A DNA stretch of 64,000 nt from Lutraria lutraria. Its lineage: Eukaryota > Mollusca > Bivalvia > Venerida > Mactridae. This document shows, piece after piece, positions 40,021-52,712 of this stretch. The stretch lies in the NCBI GenBank assembly GCA_964023205.1, contig OZ026838.1:29229843-29293842 (forward strand). Direction: 5' to 3'. Each line of letters starts with the position of its first letter. Position 1 is the first letter of the stretch. The notes below the pieces were generated by a model that had not been told where the DNA came from, ran no database searches, and saw nothing but the letters and a program-made list of their open reading frames with translations. A program made the position numbers and the translations under genes.

Positions 40021-40190
40021 ACTCGCTCGGTGCGCCCGAATTTTGATGCGGATCAAAGTACTAGTACAAAGTTTTTCGCCATGTTTCATCCGCCATCACG
40101 GCTATTGCTAAACTAGTTCCCGTTCCATGTTTAAGTTCAGTTTCCGCGAGTACCTCTAGTACTTTGATTTGTTCCTCTTGCGCTCTTTAT
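40021..40190 (+). repeat. Old dispersed repeat, copy 2
   Basis: Partner of 25742-25913, same order of shared words. Flanks differ between the two copies, so this is an interspersed family rather than a recent segmental duplication. Confidence 0.55.
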
Positions 40191-41775
40191 TTCAAACCAT
40201 TATATTGTGTCGGCTAACACATGTTGTATTATTATGCCAATTACTTGTAATTACCTTTATTGCTTTTATCTTTTTATTGTGTGATAGTGTTCCTCCAATG
40301 AAATGAAAAGGTACAGACCGGATCTAGGAGTGAAACAATTAGTGCATGCATCGAGATACCTTTTGACGTTACAGATTAATTGAGTAACAATGAAAAAAGG
40401 GATTTAAAACAAAACACCCTTTGAACCAATTCAAGTACTTTACAGCATGTCCGTAAAGGAAAAAACACGCATTAATCAGCTGTTTTAAAATGTTAGTTGT
40501 TTCTTAATATTTGCACTTAAAACACCAGGATTTATCAATACATGTAGCTATAAAACTCGAACTAAAATGATCCGTTAAGAAGTTATAGGGGTAAACTAAC
40601 CAGTCAGAGCGTTCCCTTAATGGTCCAAAACACTTAAATATATCTTTTGTGTAAATATTTAATTTCGAACAATCAATGGCGTATTTTGTGTATAGTCGAT
40701 TTTCTGCAGGAAATGATATTTGCTGCGATTACATTTAGATGGTTGTATAACAGGAACTTTGTGTTACATATACTAAATACGGGATTAACAATTCGTCCAT
40801 TGAAAGTATGTCAGGTCACGTGTCAATATTCAATAGCGTACATGTATCCTTCCGTCTGGCCATTTTCTTTAACTATAATTGGATCAGTCAATGTTATTAA
40901 AACCACTAAATCTAAGCTGCTGGGTACATTAACAAACACACAGACGTTTATATTCATCTCTCAGACAATCCAGTTACTACTCCGTAAATTTGAATATTTC
41001 AATTGAATATTAAAACTTGCAATTGGGGTGGGGGGCATACCTGGAGTCGCTGCGTAAATAGCCTATGTTTAATTGAATATCTAATGTATTTGGTAAAATT
41101 TATCAGGCCTTCCTGTTATAAGTTTCCCTGTTATATATGAATACTGTTTGTGATTATACTTTATTTGTGTATACATTTAACATTCACTTTGAATATATCC
41201 AGTCATAACTGCTCTTCCTTAATTCTAGTATCAAATGCTGATCAGAAATGAGGTCCAGACACCTCATGTATTTAAAACAATTATGATTCATAACTATAGT
41301 ATGCACGCGTTTGTTTTACTGGATTTTAATATCGTGTGTTTAATCTTCATAAGCATGGTAGCATATTATAAACTTAGTTTTTACTCTGATTAAAAACTCG
41401 ACCCAGTTGTAAAATATTTGACAAAATGTCCCAGATTGCAATTTGTAACGTATGAGTCGAGCCACTCCAAAGATTTCAAAATACATGTACATGTATTTCT
41501 GTGTCACGTATTCCGGTACATACCACAAGTTTTATGATACCTGACTTGTCCCCAGATTGCGGTTTATTCGTTGTTTGCTAAGATTAGATTTGAAAAACAT
41601 GACAGAATTATTTTATTGCAGCGTAACTCATCATTCAAAAAGGAAAAGCGGATAACGCGGGAAACTTGATATCTTAAAAAAATGCAAACCACTGAATGCT
41701 AAGAATGCGAGACAAAATAAAGCAAGGGCGTTATGTCTCTATTTACATATACGATTTCGTAATCATTTGTAAATT

Positions 41776-42080
41776 ATGTCCATCGAACAACCTATAGTAG
41801 CTATCCGACAACAAAAGGGGCCCCGATGTCAATCGAGGTTATGGTCTTTGACTTGGAATCACTATCCCTCACTGCTGTGCGTTCGAATCTCATCCGGGAC
41901 CAAATTTCACACTTTAGGAGGCTATAGTCTGCCTGCTGACCATTCAGATGATTTACGGATAGTCAGTGGGTCTATCCTGGTGTAAGTCTGCAATCTACCT
42001 TTACTGTTGAAGCTGAATACTGAGTCGCTAAATGGCTCTCTCTGGCTGTTGATGCCACGTTAAACACCAATGAAGTAAAA
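41776..42080 (+). mobile_element. tRNA-derived SINE with bivalve-type tail
   Basis: The head has a B-box-like GCGTTCGAATCTC at about 41879-41891 and an A-box-like ATGGTCTTTGACTTGG about 40 bp earlier. The body ends in CTGTTGATGCCACG followed by TTAAACACCAATGAAG. The open frame across the head is not a gene. Confidence 0.65.
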
Positions 42081-45000
42081 CCGTCCAACCAACGTTTAAA
42101 TGTATGTGGAGTATAAGGTTTTCGACTAGAAATTGACATTATGCTCAGCAGTTAGAGAATTCCAATCATTGAATTCATTTTGTCTAAACTTGGTATGTGT
42201 TAGAAAGTAAACATAGAAACAACTAATGATTACTGATTAAATATTTAATACCCTGTCTTTAATGACTTAACATGGTCATGAATTCATCTCTGTGACTCAC
42301 AGACAATCGTCGGCAAACATGAATTGTATATTTTACGTACAAGTTGTAATTACTTTATAAATACCAGTAACCAAATGAATACCCAACTGTTTATGTAAAA
42401 ACTTGGTCTAAGAAAACACAACAGTGTTTCACAAATAACGAAGTCAGGTTTTTTCTTAACGCGCAAACAAAAAAGGTCACTCCATCGCAGTAGCTATACT
42501 ACATGTAATAGTCACCTGGCAAATTTTCACACCTTGTGGCGTTTGTACTATATACGTATACTTGGCTTCGGGTTAATTGTCAAACTACAAATACGCAAGT
42601 ATTCCTAATTTGTCAAATAATTCAATATTTAACTGGTTTTTAAGAAAACGTCATTTTACAACAAATAGTAATAATTACTTTATTGTCACAGACACACGGT
42701 TCAACAAATGGTAAATTTGACTTCAATATGTTATGTTTACATTTCATGATTGAATTAAACTTTGTGTCTAACGATTTGGCAGCTACCCCTAGCTATACAT
42801 GTGTGAAAGCAGATTTATTAATTGTTGTAGCATCGGTTTATTCAAAACTGTACAAATAAGTGACCGTTCATCAAGCAGTCATAAATAGTTACGGCTAATT
42901 ATTGATATAGAATATTAGGTTGTCTTTTTCACTTTGGTGAACGTCACACCAACTACTAGGGTCATGTAGCGATTTTTCCAGCTTTGACATTTAAGCATAC
43001 ATCTACACCGACTTTCCGTGAGCAAACTACGCAGCTTCCTGGCGTGCGAAATAAATCTGGTCTGGGTCGTGATTGGAACTCACAGCGGCGATGGAGCTAG
43101 TGAGTAATTACCAGAGACAGGTTGTCTTTATAACATTGGTGTCAAATGGTATGAGAAGAGTATATTAACTGTCAGTCCAGCCAGTTTAGCAAGCAAAGTA
43201 CGGGTTGATTTTCACCGATCAAGCTTGGTGTCAACTGGTATCAACTCTTAAAATTCTTATTGGAACAAACTAATTTTGATACGTGCTAATGGACTTTAAC
43301 AACTACTTGTTCACCATTCTATATCAATGTAAAATAACGATATACTGAAGATGTATTACTGTTTGGAGTACGACTATCTCCTTTTGACACCGTAAGTGGT
43401 GCATCTATTTTTTTCTTCACCCAAAACATACATAAACATGTTCGTATATGTCTGTCTAAATCAAGTAGCACAATTATTTATGATGCAATTCATTGCACTC
43501 AGAACGTTTACATTATCCGGGAAACGGTTGTGTCCCTGGTGTTCCCTTAACTCGGGGTTACACATTGATTTGTCAAGAGACATCGATGGTATGATTATGA
43601 AGAGTTCCATTTACGAAGTCAGTTGCTAAGCTTGTACAGAATTATGCAGACAAATGATTAACATGTCATTTCTGTCGATAAATTTAAGTCACTTCCTGTT
43701 TTATGAATAATTGAGAAACAAGATAAAACATGACCCGTTTATTCTCTCAAGTAAATTTATGCACAATCAATTCAAGCCTTGGCAAAACAAAAATGCGCAT
43801 ACATTGTCATGATATAAATAAATGTGTAACTTAGCAATAAAATTGAACATGACGTGTCATATTTTTTCTTTATAAGAGGAATTCAAATAGGTACACTACC
43901 GCTTTTATCAGAAAAGAAGCTTTTTACCTTTAATTCATTGGTGTCATTTTTTATAAAGGGCTTCGTGTTTTTAAACTGAAAGTCGCGACTTGTTGAATAC
44001 TAAAAATTGGTTTCTACAGAAACTATGATTACGTTATGAATAGTTGCTGGTACCCCGTAATTCAAATCATTCAGTTTCTTTTGACAATCAATTATTCATG
44101 TTTTACAAGTTACTATGGTTCATGATTGTATAACTGTGCTTTGTGTAAGACAAAGTACTATACAACATTTATGTCTCATGCGAGTAGGAGGGATTAATCA
44201 CAAAAGAATGAAGTGAGATTGCATTAATCATAACGCCAAGATACCATGGAGAACACTATATTAAGTAGGATTTAACAATGACTTAAGTAATTCAACGGGA
44301 CAATAAAATCAAGTTTGTTAGCGCTAATTGTACTTTGATTTAAAAAGCCGACCTTTTAATTGAATATCAATTACTCTCGGCGTCTGGTTCCCGGGATTAT
44401 GATTATTGCTCACTGGCTTTGTCTGGTGTTGTGCTATTGTTTAATATTGTCTAATTCGTGATTCAAAGTCACGACTATGCTGAATTAACCAATTCATTCA
44501 AATTAACTATATCATAGTTGTGGCTATGCATAATGCATACAAAGTAAAAATGCACTATAATTGTTATAAACACCAATTATAACAGCCGTTTGTATGACTT
44601 ATTTCACTGAATTCATGTTTCAGTAAAATATTGTAATACATGACTGTATTTAATACAGTTGATATGAATGAAACTACTTAAAATAATTTATAGTAAACCG
44701 CTACTGAAATCTCACACAACTTTCTATACTACTTCCAGTCAATGACCAGGGTTAATGCGCTATAAATCATTTCATTAATAATATGGTCATTATGGACATA
44801 TCCCATTACTTACAGTACTTTGATCATTCTGCATATAATGTGTTCAGACTGGACACTGATGTTCAAAACTTATTGCAGTTGTTTAAGCAAGGTCACAATT
44901 AACATATTTCTTTACCTGTCCTACATAGATCATATTTGTCCTCATTTCTTTTATTTAATTTTACTGTTGACAGAGCTACATAAATATTGACTGATTTAAA

Positions 45001-46036
45001 TTAACTGATAATTGGTGCAAAACTAATGATTTTATTTGAATAGAGTCCCTTCGAGGCATATATCCCCCATATTTCTACCAGCTTAAGTGGGCTGGATACG
45101 CCATACCCTCATGGAAATCAAATAGACGATACAAATGATTTTAGTGTGGTTGTGCACACCTTCTATATAGACAGGAGTGTCTAGAGTGACCTACTTTAGC
45201 GAAATCTAGGTCAAATCTCTTACATTTTGAAGTAATCAACATTTGAAGCCGCATCAGCATTCATTAAAATTCTTTAAAAATAGTTCCTTTTCAAGTTTTC
45301 TCCATTAAATTGCATCGGTATAAAAGAATGCATCAGTTGTCCATGGTAACCAGGTGAAAGAACCTCCCGGGGAGCCACTGTCACGTGAAGCGAACACAAC
45401 TCTGATCTTCTGCACTTCGCGACAATGCATCTTTTGTTGAACAAGCACGATGGAGTGATTAATCTTCAGCGGACTGGTCTGCTGCATTTTTGTTGACACC
45501 AGATCCCGACGGGTGAAGCAACAGGTTCCAGTCTATTGTTGGAATAAAGGTTGAAAACGGCAAATAATTAAATGTCTTTGCCCTCCTTGTGAAACTGATA
45601 TGAATTTTTCACAATGAAAAAATTAGCATTTCAAATAACGAATTGTCAGGATTTGATAAAATTGTCAACAAAGCTAGAAATTAAGCGGGGTGTTAGTTAT
45701 AACGAGAATTAACTGATTGTTGGAAGGAATTCTAACATTCAAACATAGTAATTGTTGAAGGGTTTAATATGGCTACTATAGTGACTATTTATTAACACGC
45801 TAACTATTGGCTACCTGACAAGGTCAACAAGACATTCTAATAAACTACATTTAAGAAAGAATGAAACGATTATTGATGTATGAATAAATTATTGTTCAAC
45901 ATTAAAAACTATTGCCATGAGAAATTGGCGAAGGATTAAAATGAAGTGAACATAAAACGAAGTCCAGAACTATATGCACTGCACTCGTAGGGACCGGTCG
46001 CATTAAAGTTCAGAGATTACTGTTGTTTATTGCTAT

Positions 46037-46130
46037 GGGGGCCTCCATGGTCGAGTGGTTGTGGTCACATCCGGGACAAGAATTATTTCATGTGTGAGAC
46101 GGTTTCCCAGCTACTTTACGGAAGTCGCGA
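46037..46130 (+). mobile_element. Truncated tRNA-derived SINE head
   Basis: GGCCTCCATGGTCGAGTGGTT matches the A-box end of the SINEs in the TRIT1 introns (there on the minus strand: CTCCTTGGTCGAGTGGTTA). The rest diverges after about 90 bp. Confidence 0.5.
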
Positions 46131-49100
46131 AATCACCCGACAGTCAGTGAGTGCGACGTACAACCCTAGCGAAAAAAATCTGCTATACGACGTCCTATTG
46201 TTTTAAGTATACCAGTATTGTGTTCTCTGAATGTTATAGTTCTCAGAAAAGCTCCAATTACACAATAAAAGTCAATAAAATGGTAATGGAGAGGGTAAGT
46301 GTCTGTATTTGCCAGTACGGGGCCCATTATACCGTGCCCATTTCACGTATAACCAATTAAATGCTATGCAAATACAGTAAACTTTCTTTTTATGACCGCT
46401 TCAGTGTGGGATTTATAAATGCTAGTTTATATAATTATTATGCAAAGAACATACTAAGTACACAAATATTTGCAAGCTGCACTTAAAACGCGCACTTATT
46501 GATTCCAGCTAGTTAGCCATATTGTCTTTAAGACCAATATAGATGGCCTACTAGAATATTCGATTCATGCGTTTTGTATTCTTTGTAAATGCAGTTTATC
46601 AAGTAAGTTATAAATCGTACGATAATAATTATATTTTTCATAAAAGGCTGTTCGAGTGACTTCGTTTTACAAATTGTTGAGAAGTAAAAATAGCATGCAT
46701 AACAACTTTTTAAAAGCCAGTTCGTTTTGTGGTATCGATTAAAGAGAGTAATTGTGTTTTCAAGTTAGTATTTTTATGTTAATTATGGGTATATAATTCT
46801 ATAACAAGGTAATAAACCATATATGTATGATATACCAGTAATCTTATTGTACCGTATAGCAACCACATTAAATATAGCATCTTAACAAAGAAATACAGAA
46901 ACTCAGCAGTAACAAAGAAATCGACGAAAAATCCTGTTAACCTTGCACAAAGGATGATTAACATAAGTATGTATACGCCGGAATTGTAATTTCAATCTCC
47001 ATAAAAGAAATAGTCGAGATGACGAAGTATGTCTGCCGTTTATCTGCCCAAAAGATGCTTGTTATACAATGAATGAATGAAGTATTTAAGATCATTTTAA
47101 TGCTATTCAATACTCCGATATACAAAGACAGATTTTCGAAGTATGTAAATAAATGTCATGTTGAAATAACGCACACAGTTGAACTCTCAACAAAGACCTG
47201 TACAATCTCGTCACCAAGCTAACGGAATACAAGATGAGCTTCTTTGTTAGTTTTTGCAAAAAACATCAAATATCATATTCCCCCATCCATTTGAATTCTT
47301 ACTAGTCTATAGTATATTGAGTTCACGGGCGATGACACAATCATAAAGACGGGTGCGAACAGTTTTGAGTACGATCAGCGTGTTATCACTGGCTATCAGT
47401 ATTGATGGTTGACTTAACAGAAAAACTCGTGACTTATTTCTTTTGTAGATGTATTGAGTTTCAATCCTATGATTTTCATGGATTGATTTAAATGATAAGC
47501 ACTAAGTACAAATAAAGTTAAGCTTTTATCAATATGAATTAAAGTCACACATAATGTTGCGGAGGAAAATTTTATACGAAAAAGCTATACGAATGCACTT
47601 AAACTCATGTGGTAATTTTGAGGATTTTCTTATAAATATACAACTTTCATGCAATTAAAATCCAGTTAGTCTAGGTGGTTATTACTTCAATCGCTTTTTA
47701 TGTCGTCATCATCACTGTGGCAAGTTGAAGCGATTCACATTTATTTGGTTACATATATAATATACATTTGTGTCATAATTATTTAGAAAATATTGATATC
47801 CCTACCCTGGCAGGTCCTGAGTTATAGAATTTGAGAACCTTCTCAGGGCTCAAATCTGCATTTATTCTCGGTGAATTCTGGACGAAAACGCATGACTGTA
47901 TCATCTTTAAATACATATTCAGACCAAGTTACGCTGACAGATAATTGCTTTATCAATAATAATATTATTATACCGCAGTAGTTGTGTTTACAATAAACGA
48001 CGAAAATGAGATTTGAGCTTGGAGACTGATCTCAAGCAGTTTTAAAACCACAGAACCCGATCTGTATCTAGCAAAAAATCGGCAGTCTGGTGTAATACAT
48101 ATGTATCTAAGCATTCAGACGTATAAAAAGGACATTTTTCAGCATTTTAGACATTGGTTAGATATTAAGACTATACGAGACAAGAACACGTTTTTACACT
48201 ATATGAACAAAGGTCACCAAAGTGTGATAAGAAAATGGTACTAGACTGCCCGTTATGAATATACGCGAGTTAAATAGCGGCCGTTGCTCACAACGTGGCC
48301 TTAAATTCACACGTGACTGTTAACTGGAAGTCCCGACTTTCATGCGTACATATTGCATTGATATATAAATCAATTAATGTGTTAAAAGCCAATTAAGAAA
48401 ACATTAATTATAGTTTCATTAACTGGCAAGTTTAGCGCTTACAAACAGTCGACTTAATTTTGATGTCGGCAACCGCAGAGCGGATTAAATAACGTTTCAA
48501 TCAGCTGTATTGTTTTACACTTATTAATTGAATTCACAATTTACACAAATTGATCGTTTGTATCAATCAAAGCGCTGTAATTAGGCGGATCGGTTTAGTA
48601 TGTAAGTATGACCGTAGTGTGGTAAGGTCAGGACGTACCGGCCTAGATATCATTCTATTCACCATTCAGTATCTCCGCTATCAAGAACAGTATAATGTGA
48701 CGCGACTATTTTAATCCGAACGTGATCACGGGAGGGGAAACAGCGGTGTCGAAGGTTAAATCGCCCAAAAGTAGACACTACTTTCCACAACTGAGAGATT
48801 AGATAAAAAGATTATGCCTGAGTCCTAGTCAGTTTTGTAGGCCTGGTCGTTATTAAACGATTCAAATTCGGGTTTAAGCCGGATGTTACATCGACATGAT
48901 TGTGGCTTCTAATATTTGAACCATTGTGTGTGGTGTTCTATTAGATGTAATATATAAAATTAATACCAGTCAATATTATTGTTGGTCTACTGATTACGAC
49001 CCTGCATACATAAACATGACAACTTGGAGCCTGAGAGGGCGTGTCTGTTAAAGCCGGCGAGCACTGTAAGGCCGGATTGTGTGTAGTGACCGTTATAACG

Positions 49101-49630
49101 ACCAAATGATATACATGCAGATAGGTCCATTAATGACTAGGTCCTATAATATTCATATTATCAGTGATAGTCACACGTACTGAACACGAGAATTAGACAA
49201 AATATACCTCGTCTTGAACTTTAATGCTTATTTCAGTTGTCTTCTAATTCGTGTTTTGACGAATGTATTCTATCTACCACCCCGTGTATTTGCCCCTCAT
49301 GTATAATGTCCCATCTCATAGAATCCGAATAAAACCATTTTCTCGTGCACCCACGATTATTTTTTCAATACACACCGTATAAGCCGCTCAGTACATTAGT
49401 ACTGAAAGTCAGGACGCAGCGCTGAGTGTACTTGGTGACCTTTTCCACAGAACTATTGCAAATCTCATTAGAAGTGCGCCCGTTCTGTTGTCTCTACTAT
49501 CTATAGCATTTTGCAAAAATGTGAAAATTTCGTTTCGCACAACCGTGAAAGCTAATATTGAAAAGTGTAACCTTGCGTATTTGTTACGTAGCACGTCAAT
49601 ATTGCATGACCGATTTTAAGACCTACATTA

Positions 49631-49680
49631 AATGTCAACAATATGTGACGTCACGTTTGTTTTGACATTTGATGACGTCA
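49631..49680. promoter_or_regulatory. Paired CRE palindromes upstream of MYC
   Basis: Two full TGACGTCA sites (49646-49653 and 49673-49680) 27 bp apart, with AATGTCAA and TTGACATT inverted words around the first. These are CREB/ATF/AP-1-type sites. They lie about 0.7 kb upstream of the putative MYC promoter. Function is inferred only. Confidence 0.5.
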
Positions 49681-50368
49681 AAATGGGACTATTTTAAGTT
49701 TAATTATGATTACAAATGTTGTCAATTTTAATGAATCCATGAATCGGTTTATGAAACATTCACCGTGTTTAGTACGCAACTTGCTAAAGCATAGTGACAA
49801 ATAAATTAACATTTCAAGTAATCTACCTTTATATTGAATTTTTCGTTTTTATTTATCGTGCGACGATCTTTGATAATTATGCAGTCATAGTCTGACGTAC
49901 GAGTTTATCACTAAAACATGCATACAGCGCGAACGTACGATTGATCGGTGCGTAGAAGATTCTACAATGTTCGAGTGTGTGTGTGTACACGTATTTGTAG
50001 TCTCATCAGATGAATGAAACACAGACCTAGATCTACAATACCATACAAGAAATCTATTAGGTCAAAATTCGTATGAAAACGTAAATGTCAGAAAAGTGTA
50101 GATCTAGTAAGACCAGTATTGATATTCATATAAACTTATATCTACATACAACATTTATACATTTAACATAGGGTGATACTACAATATGCTGTACATTGAG
50201 GTCAGAATATAAGATTTCCGAAGAAAAAATCAACGGCTTGTACAGTTTGGTACGTTACGCTTCATGTCATGAAACCTCTTATTCAAGGGCTTGACGATTT
50301 ATAAACTAATGCGACTATCAAAGTAAGATATTCATGGCTTCAATATATACAACACGCTACTATCGTCA

Positions 50369-50410
50369 AATAAGCTCCGCCCATCAGCTTTCCCGCCATA
50401 CGACCGCATC
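50369..50410 (+). promoter_or_regulatory. Putative MYC promoter: GC box and E2F site
   Basis: CTCCGCCCATC followed by TTTCCCGCC (50389-50397), an E2F consensus, in an otherwise AT-rich region about 340 bp before the candidate exon 1 start codon. Vertebrate MYC promoters also carry an E2F site of this form. The transcription start is not determined. Confidence 0.5.
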
Positions 50411-50729
50411 ACGAACGCCTTTTACATCGGCGATTTGAGTACGTAGTTCCATGTTTATTGCAAGTATTAAATAAAAATTAAAGAAATATGAACACTGTTA
50501 TGTGATAATGAATTTGAGAATATTAGTTGTCAATATTTTGTGAATATCTTTATCGTTATTAATAAATTGATGGCCATCGTAATATCGACCTTGTAATGGG
50601 TCACACAGACGCGCATGAATATATTCATACGTTAACATTCCCCGTACATACTGCTTGTGTCTCAGTGTATCATTTCACTCCGGCTCATGTGGTTTACAAA
50701 TTTCTCTAGGAGTAAAGTTAACAGTTTCT

Positions 50730-50766
50730 ATGGGAATTAATAATATTCAACGTAGTCTTGTTTCAG
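50730..50766 (+). CDS. MYC: MYC exon 1, possible in-frame upstream start
   Basis: The donor TTTCAG|GTAATT at 50766/50767 would pair with the TTATTTTCAG acceptor at 51240. An ATG at 50730 then reads 12 codons plus one base and joins in frame to the ATG at 51243, adding 13 residues (MGINNIQRSLVSD). The -3 base of this ATG is T (weak), so ribosomes could pass it to the exon-2 ATG, which has G at -3 after splicing. Vertebrate c-MYC has an analogous longer form initiated in exon 1 (from CUG). Other donors in this stretch cannot be excluded. Confidence 0.45.
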
Positions 50767-51240
50767 GTAATTGATTTGACTTATTTTGTCTTTAGGAAAT
50801 GACAAGTTGTTCTTTTTATCGTGTTAAACTGTGACAATATTTCCCGGATTTTTTGACGTTTTGCCAACCGGCATTTTTCATGTGGGAGTTGTCTCTGTCA
50901 ATACCGCATTAGGAATTTCGGTGTAATACGTCGAAAGTACACATTGAATTTATATGACAAGTGTTCAGTTGTCTTGTAAATACTAAATAGTATCATATTG
51001 TAACAAAAAAACTTAAACTGCCATTTGGTTAAATAGACTTTTGCGCAGTTATTTGTGACAATCTGGCGTAGTTCACATGCCGATATCACGTGTTCTGTCA
51101 GAGTTTATTCTGGGTCATATGCATACATAATGATGGCATGTGGCCAAAAGTTTAGTTCTGGTTTTATGACGACGATCTACGCATTGGGCTTGATGACATT
51201 TGTATAACGTAATAACGTGTCGTTATTTAATTATTTTCAG

Positions 51241-52712
51241 ATATGAATGTTGTTAGAAGAAATCCGCCGAAAAATCCTAAAATGAATTCAATAACTAATG
51301 TTGATGCTCTTCTGTCTCTTATTGATGAAGAAACTTTGTATAATTCACCCATACCTATGACTAGTGAAGACATATGGAAGAAGTTTGACTTACCTGTTAC
51401 ACCTCCGCTGTCACCTAGACATGAATGTGATAGTGATTTGGACTTAGAAAATATCACTATGCCATTTGATATAGACACTGAAGATCTTTTACTCTTTGAG
51501 GATGCCGAAGCCTTGCTGAAGGAGGCTATGTTTCCAGAGTCTCCGCCTGATATAGATATAGGTCTAGAATCAAACCTGATTCAAGATGCTATGTGGTCTG
51601 CTCCAGCTAAAACTGACATTGGTAAAACTGTGGAACAGAATCAAAGAACAAGATGTAATTCTTGTTCCAACAATCCACCATTCAACACAGCCTGTGTGGC
51701 TCCTGATGAAGTATTTCCAATGGAGACTGCTCCACCTTGTAACACCAACCTAGCTGGTGCCCTCTCCCAGACTCGAATTCACAATCTTGGTTTAGAAACA
51801 CCATCTGATTCTGGTATGTATATTAAAAAAAAAAATTATGTAAAAATAATGATTTCTGGTAGTTTTGAAAAATACAAGTATTTTATGTTAAATGTGCAAG
51901 TTAGAAGTCTGCTTACTGTTCAGTTTCTAATGTTTTCAATTAATAAACTTTAGTAAATGTATTCACATACTTTTCTTGTTTAACTTGCCTAGTCTAGTTA
52001 TTGCGCAATATCTAAAGTCACATGTGTTTTTTTTTTTGCAGAAGAAGAAATAGATGTTGTTACTGTAGAGAAACATCTGCAAGTGTCTCTTCCTGCTAAA
52101 AGAAAGTACAAGTCAGATGATGAAAGTAGCAGCAACGAGCAATACCACCGAGGAGCTAAAACTGTCACATTGACTATTGAGCACAATTCAGGACTAGGTT
52201 CACATAGTGTAACAAAGTGTACATCAGTGAATAGGCAGAGAGTTGACTGTCCTACTGACGTACATAACTATAGTTTACCAGTGACATCTTTAAAAAGAGT
52301 GCATTCATATCCTAGCTCACCCATCACACATAAGAGCAAAAAATTGAGAAGGGATTTAAGTATACCATCTGAACTTCGTAAAGTAGCACAAAAACTGAAA
52401 TCTTCGGTCGGAAGTTGTAGTAGAAGTTCCAGTGATTCTGAGGAAATGTGTGATGTAGGTAAAAGGACACAACATAATGTGCTTGAACGTAAACGTAGAA
52501 CTGACTTGAAAAATAGCTTCTTTCACCTCAGAGACTCAGTTCCAGAACTTGAGGGTCAGGAACGTGCCCCTAAAGTTGTTATACTCAGGAAAGCCTCTCA
52601 GTTTATTCATAGACTTGTAGATGAACAGAGACGGCAGGATAGAGAAATTGAACAATTAAAAATAAAAAGAGAAAAGTTGAAACGACATTTGGCTAAGTTG
52701 AGGGATTATTAA
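51241..52712 (+). CDS. MYC: MYC-family bHLH-zipper transcription factor
   Basis: CDS join 51243-51813 and 52042-52712 (intron 228 bp, phase 1), 413 residues, close to human c-MYC (439). Exon 2 starts at a splice acceptor two bases before the ATG, and the second junction falls inside SDS|EEEIDVV, the same position as in vertebrate MYC genes. Seen in order: Myc box I at 42-58 (EDIWKKFDLPVTPPLSP, with phosphodegron Thr53 and Ser57, equivalents of T58/S62); a short Myc box II core at 112-121 (LIQDAMWSAP); acidic WDR5-binding motif EEIDVVTVEK at 192-201; an HNY motif at 265-267; Ser/Asp tract; basic region near 331-343 with His335, Glu339 and Arg343 for CACGTG contact; HLH to about 384; zipper with L382, L396, L403, L410. 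It should dimerise with MAX in the nucleus and activate growth genes. Only one Myc paralogue is visible here. Confidence 0.97.

Larger units (their letters stand above)
23956..49629. other. Gene-poor interval upstream of MYC
   Basis: About 26 kb with no convincing exon. It contains trinucleotide tracts, MITEs, SINEs, a two-copy old repeat, a hairpin and a hAT element, each listed separately. The longest open frames (119 codons at 40647-41006 plus; 64 codons at 45305-45499 minus) have no recognisable domain. Palindromic E-boxes GTCACGTGAC occur at 29711-29720 and 39965-39974. Confidence 0.5.

Noticed and set aside
40647..41006. 119-codon plus frame
   Set aside because: No ATG at its start (GTG), no motif, no splice signals, composition like surrounding non-coding DNA.
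41776..41985. 69-codon plus frame and apparent tRNA gene
   Set aside because: The A and B boxes belong to a SINE; no complete cloverleaf with acceptor stem could be drawn.
14345..50000. Homeobox gene continuing from the 14276 exon
   Set aside because: Looked for WFQNR-type coding words on both strands and found none.
51227..51478. 83-codon minus frame over MYC exon 2
   Set aside because: Shadow of the MYC coding sequence on the opposite strand.
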